Counted from the first letter of the stretch, positions 34,090 to 46,119 are shown. The stretch: DNA of 64,000 bases from Acheta domesticus (GCA_031308135.1 JAHLJT010009419.1:62370634-62434633), one strand, 5' to 3'. Numbers and translations are program-made. Notes: generated by a model not told the origin, from the letters alone.

Positions 34090-34430
34090 GGAAAAGATTG
34101 GGTAGGAGTGGGAGAGGAAGGGGCCGGATGAGGAAACGCCTCCGCGACGGCGCATCCGGCGCGCTGATTGACGTCACTTCCTCCGCGAGCGCTGCGCCCG
34201 GGGCCACGCCGCGCCGGCGGGCGGGAGGGCGACGAAGGGGGCGTGCCGTCGGAGTGGAAGGGCGAAGGGCACGGGGCGGCCGGGCCCGCTCAAGAGGACG
34301 GAGGGCAGGGACGGGGGAATCGCCTCGAGATTTCTATTACCGGTGATTTCCTGCTTTGCCGGACTGTTTCCGGAGGGGCTGCAGGTCGACGAGCTCCTTA
34401 GTGATATTTTTACTACGGGTCATTTCTGAA
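34090..34430. other. GC-rich, CpG-dense island
   Basis: Sharp change from the purine tract to GC-rich sequence. The overlapping open frames are Arg/Gly-rich and show no domain, so I treat them as compositional. Confidence 0.5.
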
Positions 34431-35470
34431 CGGTGTCTCCGATCTCGCGAGGAGCTCGGAGAGCCGTCGATTTCTTCTCTTTCGGCGACGGGTTACGGTG
34501 ACTATTCGGACATGTGGCTCGCATGTATTCTTGTTGTTGCTTCCTGCAACGGTCTCGAGAAGTGAGAAAATAATTCCAGACGGTCGAGTCCCGTGATTGA
34601 TCAGTCATTAGCCATGATCGTGGATAAAGATGGGGAACAAAACCTATTCTTCGATGTGTACGAAGCTTTTTAACTACTACTAAATATGTTTGCGCTTCTG
34701 ATTCGAAAATTAAAATTCGCATTATCGATATTTCAAAAGCTCCTCTGTTTTTTAAGAAATTGTTCAAAGTGAAATCATTTATACCAAATTATTTTCCTGC
34801 TAACATTTATTAATTGTCCTGATATATTAAACACATGATTTTGTTAATTTAATTTATTATGTTATAGATTTGTTACATTAAGTGATCATTTTTGCACTAA
34901 AACCAACGATTAAAAATTTATTACGCAAAAACCAGACACTACCAACATTTTGTGGTTGTTTGGCTACCAACACTTTGCCGAAGTATTACGAGGTGGAAAA
35001 CTAATTGTTTTCTTAATTATGTCAATGTAAAAAAATAAAAATATTAAATCTACCTCACCTGCTATAAGGTGGACCCTTATGGCGCACCATCGACTGCGTC
35101 TTAACAAAATGGCGTCTTAACAAAATCTTAACGTCTTAACAAAATGACAGGGAAAACCTTTCTAATTTCTACGTTTTATTATTTCAGGAATATGTTTTCG
35201 TTATCAGTTATTCCACTCATATAACAGGTTATGAAGTCTATTGTAAATTTTTGTAATATTTTAACATCACATATTGTCAGTTCATTGGTAGTTTATAAAA
35301 CTCTGTCTTATTTATACTTCAAATATTTCATTATATCTGATACTTACAATATCGATTCTTCTCTATGTTCCGTTTCGCTATCGAGATTGTTTTTTCGACA
35401 ATTACGAGACGTCTTATCAAAAATGAATTGTTGGTATAGAAAATATCTATGTAGCCAAGGATAAATCCTT
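34431..35470. other. AT-rich spacer
   Basis: CGTCTTAACAAAAT repeats three times at 35097-35145. Nothing else is recognised. Confidence 0.5.
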
Positions 35471-35474
35471 TTAT

Positions 35475-36295
35475 TGGAAATTTAAATACATTCTGTATTT
35501 GAAATAAATTTTGTATTTGAAATACTGTATTTTTGAGTTTTTAGCATGTATTTTAGAGATGTATTTAAATACATAAAGAAGGTTTTAAAAAATTTAAAAA
35601 AAGAAATACTTCAAATACAGACGAAGAAGAACATAGTTTAGAACAAAGATAGTTTCTTTTTGTTTGATTCCGCTAGTGAATGCACCTCATTGAAACAAAA
35701 ATAAAAGCTCCTTTCTGCATTTGAATTTAGATTCTCTTCATTTTAAAATGATAAATATAAATTATTAAAAATGCTGGACAATTATCTGGCGATAAAATAA
35801 GCGTTTTCATTATTATTACACTAGTTTTTGTTCATCCATTCCAGTTGACTGACTTTTTTCTTCGCAGGTTTTATACTTGCGCCAAGTAGGGGTTTATTGT
35901 CTGAAGTTTTATTTGAAAAAATAGGTCTTTTAAAACTAAATTCCATTTCTTTGTGTTAAAGATATTTTTGATATCATTTTATATTTGAAACTTTTTGTAC
36001 ATATGGTTACAATTCTTTACAATTGTTATTGTTCGGAAATATGTATGACTGTGTATTACTAATTTACTTCAATCGACAATTACAACATATTGTAGCAATA
36101 CAAATATAATACAAAGTTATTATACATTTACAGTATTTTGAATATTTGAAGCTTTTCAAATACGTATGTATTTAGCTCATCAAATTCTAATGTATTTTGT
36201 GAATGAATTTAAATACTTATTTATAAAGCATTTTAGCAACGTATTTAAATACTAAATTTAAAGTATTTTGCACAATACTATGTGTTGCTAGTATG
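35475..36295. mobile_element. Candidate non-autonomous DNA element with TGTATTT clusters
   Basis: Both ends (35480-35580 and 36160-36280) carry clusters of GTATTTAAATAC, TGTATTTGAAATA and TTAGCA..GTATTT motifs in inverted arrangement. Subterminal repeat clusters like this are common in hAT-type MITEs. I could not define a terminal inverted repeat or a target duplication, so the boundaries are approximate. Confidence 0.45.
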
Positions 36296-37904
36296 TAATG
36301 AAAAACCTGACCCTACGACTAAGTTTTAAAACATTGACGAAGGATCTGCCCAAGGAAAAAAATGTGCCCATGGAAATGCGAAAGCTTACTAAATCCTAAA
36401 GTGGTATACTGGAGACCTGGAAAAGGAATGACAGGAAACCTAGCAAGCGGAAGTGAGAAAGTATAGTTTTGAGGATAGAGGCGTGTGGTACAACCTCCAA
36501 TGCGGAAGACCAGAAATTTCGCCAAGGACGCATGGATCCTATTAAAGTTTTAATTACAACACCTCAACTTAGTAACTTGGGGTTGACGAGAACGCCAACT
36601 CGAGTGGGGCGTGTCTCGCAGGGAAGGGCGTGTGGGGCAGGCGATGATGAGATGGCGGCGAATATATGGGGTGAGGTGAGACTTCGACCCATGAATGCCC
36701 TAGATGACGCGTCCCTTGTTGCAGAGTGAAGCATGGAACGAATAGAGGACCCCGGTAGACTGGGGGTAACAAGAGAATAGTCTTGCGTGTCACATCAAAA
36801 CCCGTCTTAATTTTTTTAGTGATTAGTGAACATCACATACGTTTTTAATTCAAACATTTAGCTGATGAAACAAACAGAAAGATGCTATAAATATCATTAA
36901 TATATACTTTATTTCTAATAGTCCGTTCATTGTGGAATTGTACAGTAATTTGAAGATATCCCTAGCTCATAGTTCGCTTGTGGTTACCAACTTAGATCAT
37001 CTTACGTAGTATATGAGGGGCGAGTAGGACTGCACGAAAATAAAATTCAAGCGTGGGGAACTTTATAGTCAACTAGTTGAAGTGCCCACGTTGCCAGGGT
37101 ATATATCACAATAATTTTAGTCAGGAAGAAGAATTCTATTCCCGTCCATTGGCGAGGCCTACTTACGATCCCCGCTTACTGATTTATACACACCCCGCAC
37201 TGCACTACTCAACCTTTCCTCGCTGCCACCTGGAAATACATGGATCTCACTGTGTTTCTCACTGAAAACAATGTTTAATTTTTTCTTGTTGGGAGGTTTC
37301 CGTCCCTAAACTTATCTCACTTTATAACAAAAACTAATACGCATCTAAAAATACAAATGAAAAATAAAATGCATTTACTCATATATATTCTTTTTATATA
37401 GTTCTATATATTATACTAATACTTGAATGCGTTGCTGTATTGTAAAATTTACTCTTTATTGTAGTGCAAAACTTACTCTTTATTGTAATCCCAATGTGTA
37501 ATATGCCATATATGTGTCAATGGTTGAGTTGTTGCGTTCCCGCTCCGTGGGCCCTGTGCACGACAATGTAGTACCATATTGTATATTCCATAGGCGTATG
37601 TGCTCACAAGTAGGATGAGGACAATCTTAGAGTTTAGTATTAAGTTAAGTTTTGTAATGATAGTATGCGGTAACATCGTAATAACGCGTCGAACAGGTAT
37701 GCTTCCCCACTCTAGGGCGACGGTCCGCCTCTCACAAAGGTGTTGTTCGGGTATCGCACCTACAGCCTACATCAGCCCACCAATAAGATAGAGCTGGGTC
37801 CAGGTTTCGATTTAATACGTCAACTAGGGCGACTTGCGCAAGGCATACGACGCGACTAATTTCAGAAACGCCTGCGGCATATTGATCTTAGCTAAGATCG
37901 CCAT
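36296..37904. other. Spacer, nothing firm
   Basis: 36560-36760 is less AT-rich. The open frame at 36469-36729 has no domain, and no RNA gene is seen. Confidence 0.5.
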
Positions 37905-38480
37905 CTTGGCGACTCGGGTGGCTTCCCTTTTGAAAGAAGCCATTATTACACAACTGAAATTGCGATAGTTTCCCTCTTCTCGCCAGCAAGCATGTCGGCA
38001 ATGCTGCCAGATTTATTTTGTTGAAAAACCAGGTGAATTGATTTCGGGGCGCAGAAAGTCAATAGGATTAAATATAACGTACTATACTGCTACGCGCTAT
38101 TGCGATTCAGATTTAAAACTTACACTTATGAATTTATCAGTTGATGTTAAGAGCTATACATCTGTACGAACGATTTCTTGAAGAACTCTGGACGTAGAAA
38201 TGCAGTTAATTCAGCAAAACGTAATTTCTGTTCTCTGAAACATAACACATAACACGCGATATACGTGTTTACTTAGCGAAACTTCATTTCTATTCTCTGA
38301 AAAAATCACATAATATTACATAATACACGCGATCCGCAACTCCATAGTGCCATAGAGTTGCGAATATTTCCACAACTCTATAGTTTGATCCTTTGCTCAT
38401 ATTCAATTCGTGGCTGAAATTTGAATACTATCGTTTACGAATATATTCTCTTCCTATTACCCAAGTTTTAATTTTGTGAT
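37905..38480 (+). repeat. Dispersed repeat E, copy 1
   Basis: Diverged direct copy of 38905-39480. Shared phrases include the GGCAATGCTGCCAGATTTATT versus CAGTGCTACCTGATTTGTT block, AATTTCGG..GAAAATCAAT, TACTGTACTGC-like strings and GTTTGATCCTTTG versus GTTTGATACTTTA. Confidence 0.65.
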
Positions 38481-38677
38481 ACATACATTTCTTTTATATC
38501 AATAAATAACCTATAAATTATATAATAAATTAAGAGAGAATTTCTTAAAATTATAATGAAATATTGGACATATAATCAATGAATTAAATGCAAATTAACT
38601 AAAGCCAAGGCCGTCATCTTCGCGGCTCGAGAAGCGTCCACTGAAATGACGCCAATTTTGTGCAGTCGAGCTACACC

Positions 38678-38911
38678 GCGATTTCTCTAACTGCGTCCCT
38701 CAAGGCCACTCAAATCCCATCTTCGCGATGGAATATGTCACGGCATTTCGCATCTTTCTCAGCCGTTCCGCTAGATTTCGCACGATCGCGACCGTATAAA
38801 GCAATGCTTACGATCATGCGACTTCTACCGGCAAGACCGAGAAAGACGCGAAATGCCGTGACATACTCCATCGCGAAGATGGGATTTGAGGGACGCAGTT
38901 AGAGAAATCGC
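38678..38911. repeat. Near-perfect 73-bp hairpin
   Basis: Left arm 38678-38760 and right arm 38839-38911 are reverse complements with 2 mismatches over 73 paired bases. There is one 10-base insertion in the left arm (GGCCACTCAA, creating a repeated CTCAA). The loop is 78 bases and itself partly symmetric (GATCGCGACC...GATCATGCGAC). It lies at the junction between the two copies of repeat E. Confidence 0.93.
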
Positions 38912-39480
38912 AGTATAATGTCGGGTTCCTCTTTCCGCCGGGGAGGAAGCAGACAGTGCTACCTGATTTGTTTTGCTGGAAATAAGCAGAACTAATTTCG
39001 GATGAAGAAAATCAATATGAATCATAATAACGAGTACTGTACTGCCCCGTACTGTTGCTGGGTAGCATTAAAACTAACTCTTTTTAAACCGTTAAATGTC
39101 AATTATCGTACAATTATCAAATAATTGAAACCGCGTGTTGCAATTTCATTAACTATGGCTAGCGATACACATATTCAGTTTGACGTCTTGATAATTCCTG
39201 GTAGTGGAAGTACAGTTATGGGGTAAAGCCTTACTTTCCTATTTTCAATGATTATATCTGATGATTATTTCAGCAGAAACATAATACAATAACAATGCAT
39301 GCACTATGCATGCAAATACACAAAAACTAAAAGGGATAATATGTATCTGAATATGCATATACAGTATGTAGGCATTAAAGTTTGATACTTTATCCATTGC
39401 TGGATTTCAATTCTATCACATTCAGACATATTTTCTGCCAATAGGAGTATATTACGAAAATATATTCATATTTTGTTGCA
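38905..39480 (+). repeat. Dispersed repeat E, copy 2
   Basis: See copy 1. Its 5' end merges into the right arm of the hairpin, so the hairpin arm may be part of the same repeat family. Confidence 0.65.
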
Positions 39481-39596
39481 TTAGTTGTGTGCAGTACATT
39501 TCTATTACGTAATACGGTCATTGCACTTTCGTAATTAACGTGAAATGTCAGCTATCATGGTTTCCACCCGAACTCCTCAATTGTACTTATTGTAAA

Positions 39597-39664
39597 TGTA
39601 AATATTTTAGTGGTTAGGCGGAAGAGCAGGCCTTATGGCCTGAGCCTCGCCAGAAATAAAGACA

Positions 39665-39715
<51 letters not shown>
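39597..39715 (+). mobile_element. LINE 3' end with (ATT)n tail
   Basis: GTGGTTAGGCGGAAGAG, a hairpin GGCCTTATGGCC, GAGCCTCGCCAGAAATAAAG, then (ATT)n at 39666-39715. The same phrase and tail recur at 55373-55494. This fits the 3' terminus of a non-LTR element ending in a simple repeat. The coding part is absent, consistent with 5' truncation. Confidence 0.75.
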
Positions 39716-39717
<2 letters not shown>

Positions 39718-40559
39718 TTACTCCAATTAAACATGTTACTTATAATTTGCAGATTTATATATTAAATTTTCTCGTTAAATAATAAATAAACATTAAATGT
39801 TTTCATTTGTCATAATGATACTATAATTTTCATATATTAATTTCGATCGTTAAATAATTAATATGTTAAATTTTGTCATAATGCTTCCAGAATTAACCTT
39901 GCGTAAAAATGGATCAAAGTGCACTCATGTAGATGTGTAAAAAGACGTAAGAATGCCGTCATGAGTTTTCTAGTTTTAGGATCCCATGAACGAGGCGGCG
40001 CACAGACACTTGCAACTTGTTAATTTTCAGCAGAAAATCCATTTTCATTAGAAAAGGACTTCAATTATATTCTCGTTTACTTGAAAATCAGTATTTCTAC
40101 GGAGAAATCAGTAGATCTGGCAGCACTGTGCGTTGGCCGCTAGGTTTCCCCTCCCCCCTCCGCCAGCCGCGATGTGAGATTGCCAGACATGACGCCTAGC
40201 GGGGAGCGGCTTGTCACTCGCGTCTTGTGTTATTGTGGAGGAAGCCTTTAAGCGGCGCCACCACAGGTTCCAATGAAGATGCCGGAAGTGATGCGCTCCC
40301 CCCCCTCCAACCACACCACCGAGCACTGCATGTATGACCAATCGGCTAAGCCACCATAACGTTCCCGTACAACAATCACCGCTGCGATGTCAAATGGCAC
40401 TAACCCACACCACACTGAAATAAATAAATAAATAAAATGCACATGCGCTGTGCGCCTCGCCCGTGCCGTGGGGTGGTGCTCTGTTCTCCTGCCGCGGGCG
40501 GCTGTGGCCGCTTTCCCGAAGCCTCTGCCCTCACAGTCTGCCGCCGCCTATTTACCGCA
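39716..40559. other. Spacer
   Basis: AT-rich to 40100, then mixed. 40110-40200 has a GATCTGGCAGCACTGTGCG block seen in diverged form elsewhere. (AAAT)n is present at 40417-40435. Confidence 0.5.
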
Positions 40560-41450
40560 CTGGCCCAACTCTCCAGAAGAAACTCACCCCGCCAGTGTGA
40601 CAGTTAGCATTTGTGTCGAACTGTGAACTAGCATTTGTGAGAGTCTGCCTATAAATAACTATTCCCTGTGCCGTGCTCCTGATACTGTTTACCGCGGTCC
40701 TCTTATGATTTGTGTTCTTCCTACCTTGAAAATGGTTAGGCTTCTTCGAAAGCGACCCCGCCTGACAACCAGCGGCTCTGACGATGAGGATGGCGCGTTT
40801 CCGACCAGCCTCATTAGCACCCGACATTCACCTCCACAAACATCGATGGAGAAGGCCCACAACGAAGCAGTAAACATGTCCCCGCCGTCTGATGAAACAC
40901 GGGTACGCGCTCAACTTTCGCTTGAACTACACCGCCTTCTGCCTACACAACGAAAGCCAAAAAAGAAATCACCCTTTCTAATCACTATTTCGGAGCCACA
41001 AAAGTCTGACTGATTTGACGACAGCCCTTCCTCCCTGTGCACCTCGCAACGACAAAGCCCTCACCCGCGAGAGGATGAAGTCCTGCCACCCTCCGAAATA
41101 CTTGAGTGTCCACCACCCTCCGAAATACGTGAGTGCACAAAGTCCCCCAGAGCCATAGCAAGGAGCATCCGAGCTGGGAAGGGTAACACCCCTAGTATGG
41201 ACCGAAAACAACGGGCGAAAAAAGCAGCAGAAACAGTGCCGCGCGCCAAGCACCTTAGCTCCGACCATATGCTCGCGCTCAGCCCCTCCGGAATACCAAC
41301 TTAAACAGCCACGGAAAACGGTGAAGGCCGCCCCTGAAGCCACGGGGCCGGCCCGGGAGAGGACGGCGCAGCCTAAGGCCGACCGGACGGGAGCGCGCGG
41401 CAGGTGGGCTGACACCGCCAAAACCAACGACGCGACACCCCTGGTAGCGG
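40560..41450 (+). pseudogene. LINE ORF1-like open region with one stop
   Basis: From ATG 40705 the frame is open for 102 codons to TGA at 41011 and then open again to about 41302, giving ~198 codons with one stop. The start MVRLLRKRPRLTTSGSDDED, Ser/Pro-rich middle and basic KKAAETVPR segment resemble the variable N-termini of LINE ORF1 proteins, but no zinc knuckle or RNA-binding domain is present. CCACCCTCCGAAATAC is tandemly duplicated at 41087-41128. The region is GC-rich and joins a SINE fragment. I assign it to a retroelement by character only; a host gene exon is an alternative. Confidence 0.35.
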
Positions 41451-41630
41451 TTTTCGATCAATACCGTTTCGCTGCTGGAGTAGGATTCTACAAACGGGAC
41501 ATAATGAACGCCCTTGCTTATCCTTCCTCTTCCTCCTCCTCCTTCTTACACACAATTATATGCACTGCACGACCACATACGGCGGGAGACCAGTCGGGAC
41601 CGTAGAGCTTGCTCCGGTTGTGGTAAAGGC
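41450..41630 (+). mobile_element. SINE fragment (copy 7)
   Basis: Middle part of the SINE: CGATCAATACC, GCTGGAGTAGGATTCTACAA, ACGGGAC, TTATCCTTCCTCTTCC, TTACACACAATTATATGCAC and GGGAGACCAGTCGGGAC. Head and tail are missing. Confidence 0.8.
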
Positions 41631-41639
41631 CATTCTATT

Positions 41640-42351
41640 AATCTGGTGTAAGTGATTTACATATGGAACCATGCATCTATCCTGAAGCTTCTATTTTTTT
41701 CACAAGAAGTGAAAATGGTAAAAAGAGTGACTTATGGGATTTTAAAAATAACCAAATTCAATTGCCCTAATTAATCATATTAAAAATTGGCAAACGTAGA
41801 CTTTTTCGTAATAAAAATGTATAAAACACGTTTTTTCTGAACTAAAAAATAACTTCATTCAATGAATGTAAATTCAATAACAAGGTTTTATGATAGTGGT
41901 ATTTTATTTGTTATCAGGGTGATTTATTTGCTTTTTGTAAATATTTTTTAAAAATTGTGCTTTACTTAAATGAATCCATCTACTTTCTTCTTTTTAATTT
42001 TTTATAAAATTTATCTATTTGCTTTCTTCGTAAATTACTTCTAGGCAATTGAAGTCTACTTTGTTGACTTCAAAGCCTGGTGTGCCATATATCTTTGCCC
42101 TGTTGTTGGCACTTATTTGAACCCGTGCACTGGTAGCTTTCCTCTGACTCTACTGCCTACTACGATTATTGTCTGTGCAGTTGTAGAATTCACATAGTTC
42201 TGACACCAATGCGATGGAAACAGTGAGTTGTACGCTTCTTGGTTGAATTGGACGTTTTCAAATAATAGCTAAGATGTTAGTAGCGCATAAAGTGCAATAC
42301 GTAGCTGTTTCCTCTAATACAGGAAAGTAAGTGCTGTTGTAGCACAACTAG
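41640..42351 (+). mobile_element. Family B 3'-end segment
   Basis: Ends with AGGAAAGTAAGTGCTG, hairpin GTGCTGTTGTAGCAC, AA and CTAG (42348-42351) followed by T. The left boundary is uncertain and the body is highly diverged. Confidence 0.6.
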
Positions 42352-43159
42352 TTTTGTACTTGAACCCGGTAAAGGAAAATCTTTTGATTTTGTAATGGAT
42401 GTCCCAAGTGTGTTTTTGTTTTAAGTAAAGTTCGTATATAATAAAAATGTAGATGTTAGATTTTTAAGCCTAACACGTTTAGGTTTTAAACCCTAGCCAA
42501 CACCAGCATAATGGCTTTATAGTCTTATGCGAGATACACATCTCATGATCTTACAAGAAAGTTGACTGTACGCAACAACCATAGAGACGTTGCGGTGGGA
42601 GGTTTCACGCAGCTACCCTATCTTCGTGTCACTCAAGGTGGACTGGTGTGCCATATAAACTGTATGTAGGTGATGTCTTATCTGACTAGCTGCTACAACG
42701 CGCCCACAAAAACGTGATATCTCGTTAGTTACATCATGGGAAGCTCATAAAGACATAAGTCGTCTCCCTCTCTAAAGCTCAGAAATGAGAATGAGGTTCT
42801 TCACTACACGTACAGCGTGTTTCAGAATAAATATTACAAATTTCTAGGGAATGTAGGGGGGGGACATGATCACTTTTCACCAGTGGACAGGTAGTGGACA
42901 ATTTCATACAAGGGATTTTCACAAGTGACAGCTGCTACTGATTGCTACGCAACTTAGTAAGCACAGATCGATGTTCGACAGGTGCATCTTTGAAAACAGT
43001 GTGACCTGTCATACATACGAAGTGCATAACAAGTAGCCTAATGCACATATGTACGGCCTAACAATTATGGGCAAACGTACGTGTACCTCCGTTAGAATGC
43101 AAATGTACCACTTGACAGAAAGTGTCACTGCCTTCGGTGACTCGTCAATTGATGTCGAC
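42352..43159. other. Spacer
   Basis: 42826-42865 has CAGCGTGTTTCAGAATAAAT, reminiscent of transposon ends seen in many insects. Not enough to assign. Confidence 0.45.
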
Positions 43160-43680
43160 TGAGCGTCAATTGATGTCACTTCAGTCCCTGTGACCAGGAG
43201 ATCCTAGGCTTAGTGTCCCAACGATGGCAGGATTTTCGACACTAGTTACATAGCTAGATCGTGCTCAGCGGTTGTGTGGAGGAAAAATCTATCGAACGGC
43301 TGCTGCTTCAGTAGTTTCCCGTCGTTTTTTCAATAATCACCAGGCGAATGCCGGCGCAGTACTCTAACAAACAGGTCACCCCGACCGCGCGCGATCTTTC
43401 CTTCCTCTTCCTTGTACTATCCTCAACCCTAACTCATAATCATATGCACTACTCTATCACACTTTATGGGAGTCCAGTCTGAAGCTTAGAACGTGTCCCA
43501 GCTGCGACGGTGCCCCGCTGCTGAGAGATAAGTTGCCCTAAACCCCGCAAGCAGACAGGTTGGCGCCAAATCTCGCAATGCGGCGGAGGAAGATCACCGC
43601 AACCTTCCATGATAAACATGCACTACACTTAATGACTAATGATCTTAGCAGTTGATGCACCCGGAATAACCAATCAATCA
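43160..43680 (+). mobile_element. SINE copy 8
   Basis: Near full-length copy: degenerate tRNA-like head preceded by a duplicated CGTCAATTGATGTC, then GGCAGGATTTTCGACACTAG, CACCAGGCGAATGCCGG, the TTTCCTTCCTCTTCC block, GAAGATCACCGC, GCAGTTGATGCACCCGGAAT and a CAATCAATC tail. Confidence 0.88.
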
Positions 43681-44290
43681 AAACAGGGAGTTAAAATTTC
43701 TCCCTCTTCTAAATACCCTACAAGTTTGTCATATGTATTCTGATACATTTTTATTTCTGTTAATTGCCATTCACTCGAGAGGTTTTTCCGTTCTCGGCCT
43801 TTTGTCTCGTTATCTGCTCGCATCCGACGGTTCAGCTTTCGACACTGCCTGTTTCCTCCTCCCCACACGTGAAATGACCACGGGAACAGTTCGATGAGTC
43901 GGTTCTGTTGATTCGCATTGCATCGCTTACAATTAATGTGCGCTTCCTTTTAATCTCTCTGCTGCAGGTTCCGCCTCACAAAGGATAGCAATCTCCCAAC
44001 AAAAAATTCATGACGGGCATTTGACACATGGTTTTGTGCTTGTAGTGGACGATTGTTTGTTCGAGCAGGACAGGGTTGTGCATTGTGCATTGTCATCTGC
44101 AACGTATGTGGCAGATGAGCGAAAAAGTCCACTCTTTTGCGAGAATAATTAGAAATATTTTTATACTGTTGCAATTTAAATATTTATCTTAACACCTTCC
44201 TGAAATTTTACAATAGAATACCTGCACATAGCTTGAGACAAATGATGTGTTCGTGAAAAGCATATTTTTCACTCATTTCTAGAAAGTCAA
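43681..44290. other. Spacer
   Basis: 43780-43960 is less AT-rich and complex. No open frame with a domain is present. Confidence 0.45.
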
Positions 44291-44997
44291 CCCTTTGCGG
44301 TCCTCTGTCCCGTGTGGCGGGACACAGCGTTTTCCTCGTTGCAGACCCTTTAAATCCCCAGGTAGCTGGTTGCAACGGTACGGCGTGCCGCGGCGTAAGA
44401 ATCTGTACTCGGGTTTCAAATTATTTTTCGTATTATTACAAACAAAACATTTTAATTTATTTGCCTAATTCATAATACATAATTTTGTAACTTAATGTTT
44501 GGTGCGGAGAGCTTAACCTCATTACCAATTACGCCTGTATATTGCATTGTATGAACGAAGTCCGAGTTATCATTACTGTCATTTTCTTCACACTCCTCGG
44601 AATATCTCGAGAAAGTGATTTCATATGCTTACTTTCCTGAAGATTGTTAACTCTCAGAATTGTTTACCAATTCACATAATTCAAGCTTCGACAATCTCGA
44701 ACACTTCTCGATGTCATCATATCTTCAACTGCAACCTCGTAAGCAAACTGATTTTAAACAACACAAAATGGGCAAAGTCTGGCTACAATGAACAATGAAA
44801 ATACGGCCTAATCTCTTCTGAAGATAATTAGTTGTACAGGAAACCGGTGCCATTTACCTGTGTGAAATAATACAGAGTTAAATATAGGTCCCGCCCCACG
44901 GGACAAAGGACCAGAACCAGGAAAAAGGAAAGTCCCGTGACGCGGGTCATCGGACCGCCAGACGAAGAAGACGGAAAAGTGAAAGGACCGCAAAGGG
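44291..44997. mobile_element. piggyBac-like MITE flanked by TCAA
   Basis: A 707-base element has ends CCCTTTGCGGTCCT on the left and, reversed, the same on the right. Hairpins built on GTCCCG...CGGGAC lie just inside both ends (44308-44322 and 44889-44903). The flanks are TCAA on both sides (44287-44290 and 44998-45001) instead of TTAA. On its minus strand, 44626-44469 reads 50 codons without a stop and is acidic (YSEECEENDSNDNSDF), as in piggyBac transposase N-termini. This may be the remnant of a coding ancestor. Confidence 0.82.
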
Positions 44998-45001
44998 TCA
45001 A

Positions 45002-45222
45002 TAAGATGATCGAATGTCATATTTTAAAATTATATTCTTTCGTCCCCAATATGCATTTTTAATTTTTTCGACAAGAGTATTGTCAACATATTTCCTGATA
45101 TTCATCAGGTTGATGATTTCTTTCACCATCCCTTGGTCGGAATTACCAATAATGTTATTAAGAAAACATGCAATCTTGCATAATAATTCCGCTTTTGTAT
45201 TGTCGAGTTGATTATGTAACAA
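45002..45222 (-). other. Unassigned 74-codon open frame
   Basis: A minus-strand frame (LDNTKAELLCKIACFLNNII...) has plausible amphipathic character and normal amino-acid mix. Its stop falls exactly at the piggyBac-like insertion, so an older reading frame may have been cut there. No family is recognised. Confidence 0.2.
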
Positions 45223-45509
45223 TTAAAAAGAAGAGTTTCATGTTTTACAAATTCGTTCCTTTAAAAATTTTTATGCCGATCGTTTTATTCAATATTTCTT
45301 TCAAATATGTATTTATTTGCGATTTTAGGCTCGAATTAATCATATTTTTGCCAGCTAGCGGTATTCTCTGGCTGGGCTTGATTTTATTTATTATTCACGC
45401 CTCGGGAACGCGAGTCGAGCGTGATGCATTCCCTTCACCGTGTCTAGTATTCGTTGTCTGTCTGAGATTTTCTTTTTCTCTCAACTACAGGTTCTGAGAC
45501 GATTCTAAG

Positions 45510-46018
45510 GACTGGGAGAGCTGGCTCTGTGCTTTAACTGATGTCACTGCAATGCCTCTGACCGGGAGGTTCTAGATTCGAGTCACGACGGTGGCAGGAT
45601 TTACACTAGCTTGTCAGCTATAACGTATTCGGCTGCTTTGAACGGTAGTTTTCCGTGTTTTTTCCGATCAACACCAGGCGAATGCTGGAGCAGAACCCTA
45701 ACAAACGGGCTACGGACCGCGCGCTATCTTTCCTTCCTCTTCTTTGTCCTATCCTCCGTCCTTACACATACTTACATTAACATGCACTACACTACCGCAC
45801 ATGTATGGGGACTGGTCGGGGGCTTAAAGCGCGTCTCGGCTGGGGAGGTACCTGGTTGGGGAAACCCCCGCTAGCCGAGGGGTAGGTCGGCTCCGGATCT
45901 CGCCATCCAGCGGGGGAAGATCACCGCCGCCACCTAATGATAAAATGAGCTCTACCCCTACGGGACTAATGACTCTAGAAGTTGACGCTCCCGGAATCAC
46001 TATGAATCAATCACCATT
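45510..46018 (+). mobile_element. SINE copy 9, full length
   Basis: Best-preserved copy. The tRNA-like head has A-box GCTGGCTCTGTGCTTTAAC (45520) and B-box TCTAGATTCGAGTC (45571-45584). It continues with GGCAGGATTTACACTAGC, CACCAGGCGAATGCTGG, TTTCCTTCCTCTTC, TCTCGGCTGGGG, CCAGCGGGGGAAGATCACCG, GAAGTTGACGCTCCCGGAAT and a GAATCAATCACC tail. Confidence 0.9.
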
Positions 46019-46054
46019 CGAAGGAAAGCTGTAAAATTACATTTCTATTTTTGT

Positions 46055-46110
46055 CCCGACCAGAATCGAACCCGGGTGGAATGCTAGCACGTTGACCATA
46101 CGCCACCGGA
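46055..46110 (-). mobile_element. tRNA-like pol III promoter fragment
   Basis: On the minus strand: TGGCGTATGGTCAACG (A-box-like, 46105-46090), then GGTTCGATTCT (B box, 46072-46062). The anticodon arm does not fold properly (TGCTAGCA replaces loop plus stem), so it is a tRNA pseudogene or the head of another SINE family. Confidence 0.6.
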
Positions 46111-46119
46111 TGGTGGGTG

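Noticed and set aside
33586..34207. Minus-strand frames up to 191 codons rich in Phe, Leu and Ser
   Set aside because: Pure consequence of the polypurine tract; three overlapping frames are open, and none has a domain.
46055..46110. Functional tRNA gene on the minus strand
   Set aside because: A and B boxes are present, but the anticodon arm and acceptor stem do not fold into a tRNA; kept only as a tRNA-like fragment.
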